Assembly: GCA_021778375.1 (NCBI GenBank)
Contig: JAJYCM010000005.1
Span: forward strand, 1-28,545
DNA length: 28,545 nt
DNA from: Bacteroidota bacterium
GTDB lineage: Bacteria; Bacteroidota; Ignavibacteria; Ignavibacteriales; Ignavibacteriaceae
Direction of reading: 5' to 3'
Every line of letters starts with the position of its first letter. Positions within the stretch are counted from its first letter, which is position 1. Below the pieces are notes generated by a model. That model was not told the origin of the DNA. It saw nothing but the letters and a program-made list of their open reading frames with translations, and ran no database searches. Of this stretch, positions 23,784 through 28,545 are shown piece after piece. A program made the position numbers and the translations under genes.

Positions 23784-26492
23784 ATGGACAAAATTGATCA
23801 AAAGCCAAAACATGATACTGAATTTAAGTTCCTGAAATATTTTATTTTTTTAATATTGTTATTTCCTATTTTAGTATCTTCTACTGTTTTCCCAAAGAAT
23901 AGTGAAAAAGACATCTTACGCGCAACTTTAAAGAATGGTCTGCGTGTAGTTATTGTTAGAAATACATTAGCTCCAGTTGTTACAACCGAGATCAACTATA
24001 TAGCCGGATCCAACGAAGCGCCCAAAGGTTTTCCAGGTACTGCCCATGCTCTTGAACATATGATGTTCAGAGGCAGTAAAGAACTCTCAGCGGATCAACT
24101 TGCTGACATTACCGCTGCAATGGGTGGGGATTTTAACGCCGACACCCGTCAAACCGTTACGCAATATTTCTTTACTGTACCCTCTGAAGACTTGGACGTT
24201 GCACTTCACATCGAAGCTATAAGGATGAAAAGTCTTTTAGCAACTGATTCTCTATGGAAGAATGAGCGAGGCGCAATTGAACAAGAAGTGGCTTCCGATC
24301 TTTCCAATCCACAATATGTTTTTTACACAAAGCTTTTAAAAGAAATGTTCAATGGGACGCCTTATGATCATGATGCTCTTGGAACACGTCCTTCGTTCGA
24401 TAAAACTACTGGAGCAATGCTTAAAAAATTTCACGACAATTGGTATACTCCTAACAACGCTGTGCTTGTTATTGTTGGAGATGTAAACCCTAAGGCTGCA
24501 ATTGATGAAGTAACTAAATTATTTGAAGCAATCCCTTCAAAGAAGACTCCAGATAGACCTGAAATAAATCTTAAGCCGGTTAAACCAGACACATTAAATT
24601 TAAAGACAGACCTTCCATATGGTTTAGCGTTAATTACCTTTCGATTACCTGGTTCAGATAGCCCCGATTATTCAGCAGTACAAATTCTATCCGATGTTTT
24701 AAGCAATCAAAGGGGAAATCTTTATTCAATGTTAGTTCCAACAGGTAAAGCACTTTATGCAGGATTTCAATATAGCGATCTTCCACAATCAGGATTGGGG
24801 TTCGCGCTTTCAGTTTTTCCGAAAGGTGCAGACTCAAAATATCTTATTAAAGAAGTTCAATCAATTTTGGATAAAGAAATTCAAAATGGAGTGTCTGAAG
24901 ATTTAGTAGAAGCGGAAAAACGACATGAACTTGCAGATGCAGAATTTCAGAAAAACTCCGTATCTGGGCTCGCATCGGCATGGTCTGAAGCGGTTGCTGT
25001 GGAAGGAAGAAATTCACCAGAAGATGATTTGAATGCAATGGAAAAAGTGACTGTTGCTGATGTAAATCGAGTTGCAAAAAAATATTTAGATTTCAATCAT
25101 GCAATCTTTACAATACTCACTCCACAATCATCCGGCAAACCAATTTCCCAGAAAGGATTTGGAGGATCGGAATCTTTCGCTCCAAAAAATCCAAAAGAAG
25201 TCGAGCTTCCATTATGGGCTTCCAAAGCTTTAGGGAGATTATCTGTACCGACATCCGACGTAAATCCTACAGTTACAATATTATCAAATGGAATTAAGCT
25301 AATTGTTCAACCCGAAACTGTAAGTAATACTATAAGTGTTTACGGAGAAATTAAAAGTAATTCTGCACTTGAAGCTCCAAAAGGCCATGATGGAGTTGAC
25401 GGAGTATTGCAACAATTATTCTCTTATGGCTCAAAAAATTTAGACAGAATAGACTTCCAGAAAGCTTTGGATGATATAGGTATTTATGAATCTGCCGGAA
25501 CGTCATTCTCTGTTAAAACACTTTCTAATCATTTTGATAAAGCCGTAGAATTACTTGCAGAAAATGAATTAAATCCCGGATTGCCTGATAATGCCTTTAA
25601 CATAATAAAGATGCAATCTGCCGCAACAGTTGCTGGTGAATTAAAGAGCCCTGATTACTTATTTGGTCGAGCTTTAAACAAAGCACTTTATCCAGAGAAT
25701 GACCCCATACAACGCGAGGCAACTCCCGAGACCATTAATTCACTTAAGCTAAAAGATATAAAAGATTATTATGCAAAGGTATATCGCCCCGATTTAACGA
25801 CTATCGTAGTAATAGGAAATGTTAGTCCCGTTATGGCTAAAGAAGTTATTGAAAAATATTTTGGTAGTTGGAAAGCTGAGGGACAAAAACCAGAGACAGA
25901 ACTTCCACCTGTGCCATTAAATAAGCCTGTAACATCTTCTGTACCGGATCAGAGTCGAGTTCAGGATAAAGTAACTCTTGCTCAAACATTAGCTATTACC
26001 CGTTCTAACCCTGATTATTATGCGCTTGAACTTGGAAATCATGTTCTTGGCGGCGCTTTTTATGCAACAAGATTTTATAAGGATTTGCGTGAGAACGCAG
26101 GTTTAGTTTATTATGTTACCTCGTCTTTTAACATAGGGAAAACGCGTGCGAATTACTTGATAAATTATGGATGTGATCCTCCAAATGTTTTAAAAGCTCG
26201 AGCGATTATTGAACGTGACTTGAAGCAAATGCAAACTAATAATGTAACTACGCATGAACTCGAACAGGCAAAAGCAATGCTTATGCGAGAAATTCCTCTT
26301 TCCGAAGCAAGTTTAAGTAGTATTGCAGGTGGTTTACTTTCGCGCTCAGTTAGTGAGCTTCCCTTAGATGAACCTACAATTGCTGCTAAAAAATATCTCC
26401 AATTGAATGCTAATGATGTTAGGAGAGCTTTTGCAAAGTGGATTCGTCCTGTGGATTTTGTTCAAGTCACCGAAGGACCAAATCCAAAATAG
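23784..26492 (+). CDS. Exported M16 zinc peptidase, two-domain fusion
   Basis: 902 aa. The N-terminus has a hydrophobic stretch at about 17-35 (signal anchor or signal peptide), so it acts in the periplasm or envelope. The first M16 domain (about 42-260) has the inverted zinc motif H-A-L-E-H (His88, Glu91, His92) and the distal Glu168 76 residues on (E-Q-E-V), the spacing expected in the family. The second half (about 490-890) repeats the M16 fold (N-G-I-K-L-I-V, later R-P-D-L-T-T-I-V-V-I-G-N-V) but has no HxxEH and is presumably structural, as in two-domain pitrilysin-type proteins. Start ATG 23784 has AAGGAAG at good spacing; an ATG five codons earlier does not. Substrate unknown. Followed by a long hairpin at 26532. 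Confidence 0.92.
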   Translation: MDKIDQKPKHDTEFKFLKYFIFLILLFPILVSSTVFPKNSEKDILRATLKNGLRVVIVRNTLAPVVTTEINYIAGSNEAPKGFPGTAHALEHMMFRGSKELSADQLADITAAMGGDFNADTRQTVTQYFFTVPSEDLDVALHIEAIRMKSLLATDSLWKNERGAIEQEVASDLSNPQYVFYTKLLKEMFNGTPYDHDALGTRPSFDKTTGAMLKKFHDNWYTPNNAVLVIVGDVNPKAAIDEVTKLFEAIPSKKTPDRPEINLKPVKPDTLNLKTDLPYGLALITFRLPGSDSPDYSAVQILSDVLSNQRGNLYSMLVPTGKALYAGFQYSDLPQSGLGFALSVFPKGADSKYLIKEVQSILDKEIQNGVSEDLVEAEKRHELADAEFQKNSVSGLASAWSEAVAVEGRNSPEDDLNAMEKVTVADVNRVAKKYLDFNHAIFTILTPQSSGKPISQKGFGGSESFAPKNPKEVELPLWASKALGRLSVPTSDVNPTVTILSNGIKLIVQPETVSNTISVYGEIKSNSALEAPKGHDGVDGVLQQLFSYGSKNLDRIDFQKALDDIGIYESAGTSFSVKTLSNHFDKAVELLAENELNPGLPDNAFNIIKMQSAATVAGELKSPDYLFGRALNKALYPENDPIQREATPETINSLKLKDIKDYYAKVYRPDLTTIVVIGNVSPVMAKEVIEKYFGSWKAEGQKPETELPPVPLNKPVTSSVPDQSRVQDKVTLAQTLAITRSNPDYYALELGNHVLGGAFYATRFYKDLRENAGLVYYVTSSFNIGKTRANYLINYGCDPPNVLKARAIIERDLKQMQTNNVTTHELEQAKAMLMREIPLSEASLSSIAGGLLSRSVSELPLDEPTIAAKKYLQLNANDVRRAFAKWIRPVDFVQVTEGPNPK

Positions 26493-26531
26493 TTAGGTTG
26501 TGACTTATGTGGTTTTAAAATGATGGAGTTT

Positions 26532-26573
26532 TGGAATGATGGATTAAAGGAATTTAATTTCACCATCATTCCA
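26532..26573. repeat. Long near-perfect hairpin after the M16 gene
   Basis: TGGAATGATGG (26532-26542) and CCATCATTCCA (26563-26573) are perfect 11-bp arms. Inside, ATTAAA (26543-26548) pairs with TTTAAT (26553-26558) around GGAA, leaving a 4-nt bulge. ATGATGGA also occurs just upstream at 26520-26527. No T-run follows, so it could be a transcript-stabilising 3' element or a REP-like palindrome more than an intrinsic terminator. Confidence 0.6.
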
Positions 26574-26681
26574 TCTTTCCATAAATCTAAAATACAAATA
26601 ACACGACTTACTATTTTGTTTTCAGATGTTTGTTAGAGACTAAAATGGGAAGTATTTGAATTCTGAGATTATCAATACTAG

Positions 26682-26712
26682 TTGTAAAAAAAATCTTCAT
26701 TTGATATATTTG
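26682..26712 (+). promoter_or_regulatory. Bacteroidota-type promoter for the PASTA gene
   Basis: TTG (26682-26684), exactly 20 nt, TATATTTG (26705-26712), a full -7 match. The predicted transcription start at about 26717-26719 coincides with the ATG at 26718, and no Shine-Dalgarno lies before that ATG, so the mRNA is probably leaderless. Confidence 0.6.
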
Positions 26713-26717
26713 ACATA

Positions 26718-27467
26718 ATGAAAAATTACCTAAAAAATCCCCGTATAAAAAGAATCTTATACTATTTAGTAGGCTTCTTTATATTCGTTTTAATAATGAA
26801 TTATATTGTTATGCCGTGGTATGTCGACGAACCCGAGAAACCAGTTCCTAAAGTAATTGGGTTAAATACAGATGATGCTATTAGTATTTTACGGAATGCA
26901 GATTTGGTTCCTGTTATTGGCGATACAACTTACGATGAAAAATATCCCAAAGGCAGCATAATTTATCAACGTCCGAATGCGGGAGAAATTGTTAAAATTA
27001 ATAGAAGAATATATTTATTTATTAGCGGCGGTGAACCGATTGTAGCTGTACCGGTATTGATAGGAAAATCGATTCGTGATGCAAAATTTAGTCTGGAAAG
27101 AGTGGGGCTAAATCTCGGAAAGATAGATTCAGTTGCATCTACTAATCCATCTAATATGATATTTGACCAACAATTTGCTGCGGGCACGTCCCTAAAAAAA
27201 GGGGACTACGTTGGCGTTTCTTTAAGTATCGGTAATAATGCTAACGGAATTATTGTGCCAAATCTAATCGGCAAATCTCTTACTGAAGCAGAAAAAATAT
27301 TGGTTGACAGTACTTTGAAAGTTGGAAAGATTAATTATCAACCTTCTGTTTCTTTACTACCAAATACTGTTCTTGATCAATATCCAAGCAATGGAATCCG
27401 AGTAACTTCGGGCTCGTCAATAGATTTATTTTTAACAAAACCTACAAACACAGATAACAGACAATAA
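26718..27467 (+). CDS. Membrane-anchored protein with three PASTA domains
   Basis: 249 aa. A short basic N-terminus, one transmembrane helix at about 13-35, then three PASTA repeats facing the periplasm: about 42-105 (P-K-V-I-G-L-N-T-D-D-A), 109-173 (V-P-V-L-I-G-K-S-I-R-D-A) and 178-242 (V-P-N-L-I-G-K-S-L-T-E-A). PASTA domains bind peptidoglycan fragments or act in wall-synthesis proteins, but here there is no kinase or transpeptidase domain. Such stand-alone membrane PASTA proteins occur in Bacteroidota relatives, role undefined. rpe begins 2 bp after the stop, so the two are co-transcribed. The likely leaderless start is described with the promoter. Confidence 0.9.
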   Translation: MKNYLKNPRIKRILYYLVGFFIFVLIMNYIVMPWYVDEPEKPVPKVIGLNTDDAISILRNADLVPVIGDTTYDEKYPKGSIIYQRPNAGEIVKINRRIYLFISGGEPIVAVPVLIGKSIRDAKFSLERVGLNLGKIDSVASTNPSNMIFDQQFAAGTSLKKGDYVGVSLSIGNNANGIIVPNLIGKSLTEAEKILVDSTLKVGKINYQPSVSLLPNTVLDQYPSNGIRVTSGSSIDLFLTKPTNTDNRQ

Positions 27468-27469
27468 AA

Positions 27470-28132
27470 GTGAAACAAATGGCAATTCTAGCTCCTTCAA
27501 TTTTAGCAGCGGACTTATCTAATCTTGCTCAACAAATTAGAATGGTAGAAATAGCGGGAGCAAATTGGATCCATTGCGATATTATGGACGGACATTTTGT
27601 CCCTAACATAACTTTCGGCCCAATCATAGTAAAAGCAGCTAGAAGAGTTACCAAGCTTCCGCTTGACGTTCATTTGATGATTGAAAAACCTGATAATTAC
27701 CTGGAAGATTTTATTAAGGCTGGGGCGACTACAATTACAGTGCATCAAGAAGAAGTTATACATTTAAATAGAACAATCAATGAAATTAAAACACTTGGCG
27801 CAAATGCTGGCGTAGCAATAAATCCATCAACACCTGTAAGTACGCTTGAGGATATTGCAGAGTTTGTTGATCTAGTTTTGATAATGTCTGTCAATCCAGG
27901 TTTTGGCGGACAGACATTTATTAATAATTCTTTAAGGAAAGTTGGGGAAGTCGCCGAATTAAGAAAAAAGTTAAATGCAAATTTCCTAATCGAAATAGAC
28001 GGTGGGATAGATAGGATTACGGCAAAGCAATCGCTTGATGCTGGGTGTGATGTCCTTGTCGCCGGTACATCAATATTTAAAAGCGATAATATTTCTGCGG
28101 CAACTATAGAACTAAAAAATCTTATTGGCTAA
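27470..28132 (+). CDS. rpe: Ribulose-phosphate 3-epimerase
   Basis: Interconverts ribulose 5-phosphate and xylulose 5-phosphate (pentose phosphate pathway). 220 aa, TIM barrel. The metal and acid-base residues are His35 and Asp37 (H-C-D-I-M-D-G-H-F-V-P-N), His68 (D-V-H-L-M-I) and Asp177 (I-D-G-G-I). The phosphate region has N-P-G-F-G-G-Q (142-148) and V-A-G-T-S-I-F. The start is taken as GTG 27470, 2 bp after the PASTA stop; ATG 27479, three codons later, fits the family N-terminus equally well. The following 82 bp show no convincing terminator. Confidence 0.96.
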   Translation: MKQMAILAPSILAADLSNLAQQIRMVEIAGANWIHCDIMDGHFVPNITFGPIIVKAARRVTKLPLDVHLMIEKPDNYLEDFIKAGATTITVHQEEVIHLNRTINEIKTLGANAGVAINPSTPVSTLEDIAEFVDLVLIMSVNPGFGGQTFINNSLRKVGEVAELRKKLNANFLIEIDGGIDRITAKQSLDAGCDVLVAGTSIFKSDNISAATIELKNLIG

Positions 28133-28214
28133 ATGAGAATATCCGGCTAATAGACATTCCGAAAGCAAGCCTTATTTTTTATGACTCATTCTTAGAATTG
28201 TTAAAGGATATTTT

Positions 28215-28545
28215 TTGATTATTCAGATAATAAATCTTTCCCCCGTTGAAGTCTTCAAACAGTATAGCGATATGTATAAAATATATCGAGACGAACATCA
28301 ACAAGGAATTACCGGTTTAGAAATTAGATCTATTCCCAGAAGACTTTTACAAGAAGTTCAGAACATAGTCTTAAGGGGAGAAGTAACTTCCTATATGCAG
28401 GACACTAAAACCGGAGAAACAAATTTATTTATTCTCGCTTCAATTAAAGAGCTGAATGAACTATCAAAAAGAATATTATCGTTTGGCAATGAAGATCTTG
28501 GTTATAATATCAGCAATATAATAAACAACTTTGAGGGGTATGATT
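28215..28545 (+). CDS. folP: Probable dihydropteroate synthase, N-terminal extension only (truncated by window end)
   Basis: An open frame of 110 codons runs to the window edge from TTG 28215, which has AAAGGA eight bases upstream; an in-frame stop at 28182 limits the start. It encodes I-I-N-L-S-P, then R-R-L-L-Q-E-V-Q-N-I-V-L-R-G-E, T-N-L-F-I-L-A-S-I-K-E-L and I-L-S-F-G-N-E-D-L-G. This order (strand, helix, strand with a remark-like acceptor loop, helix, then F-G-x-x-x-L) recalls the regulatory-looking N-terminal extension of some dihydropteroate synthases, which continues into the TIM barrel after about 120 residues. The catalytic barrel is outside the window, so the name rests on this resemblance from memory. 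Confidence 0.55.
   Translation, partial: MIIQIINLSPVEVFKQYSDMYKIYRDEHQQGITGLEIRSIPRRLLQEVQNIVLRGEVTSYMQDTKTGETNLFILASIKELNELSKRILSFGNEDLGYNISNIINNFEGYD

Noticed and set aside
28133..28214. GGCT...AGCC followed by a T-rich run after rpe as an intrinsic terminator
   Set aside because: A 4-bp stem with a loop of about 20 nt is not stable enough.
1..28545. tRNA, rRNA, CRISPR arrays, insertion sequences, prophage genes, defence systems
   Set aside because: None could be recognised on reading; every long frame is accounted for by housekeeping or envelope genes.

Overview
This is an AT-rich window with dense, mostly housekeeping genes. It looks like the Bacteroidota/Chlorobiota/Ignavibacteriota group, and an Ignavibacteria-like genome fits best. 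The reasons are: (1) several upstream regions carry the Bacteroidota-type promoter TTTG-N20-TAnnTTTG; (2) the 2-oxo-acid dehydrogenase E1 is a single alpha-beta fusion; (3) there are a DUF2851 protein, a bifunctional-nuclease-domain protein with a UVR tail, and a kinase-less membrane PASTA protein; (4) atpD-atpC stand apart from the rest of the ATP synthase genes. The taxonomic call is inference. I see no tRNA, rRNA, insertion sequence, CRISPR array or prophage.

Layout: 1-1312 holds the end of dcd overlapping pyrF (pyrimidine metabolism). 1426-2904 is a DUF2851 gene. 2933-5285 (minus) is an etfB-etfA-BFN operon with a promoter just upstream. 5286-5621 is the only gene gap over 300 bp. Then come clpS, typA with its own promoter, and pepD. 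At 9498-9944 (minus) lies a MerR-type regulator with a cysteine-rich C-terminus, divergent from the largest operon of the window, lpdA-lipB-E1(alpha/beta)-E2-lipA (10223-17208). That operon brings together the catalytic subunits of a lipoyl-dependent dehydrogenase complex and both enzymes needed to make and attach its lipoyl cofactor.

atpD-atpC (17292-19129) follow and end at a strong terminator. It sits beside the terminator of a convergent operon (minus, 20586 to 19246): an unrecognised small protein, an IscA/ErpA-type Fe-S protein and a Mn-type superoxide dismutase. Divergent from this is a two-gene thioredoxin system (20886-22192) in which both partners are atypical. The thioredoxin-fold protein lacks CxxC, and the reductase lacks the NADPH-binding HRRxxxR residues. 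I consider this pair the best candidate for something not well described. The right end holds a secreted six-Asp-box protein, a double-domain M16 peptidase, a PASTA protein with an apparently leaderless promoter, rpe, and the 5' part of what looks like a dihydropteroate synthase gene with an N-terminal extension.

Several starts given here are shorter than the longest possible reading frame (BFN protein, typA, merR, lipB, small hypothetical, M16 peptidase). They were chosen from ribosome-binding sites, promoter positions or family N-termini, as stated in each entry.
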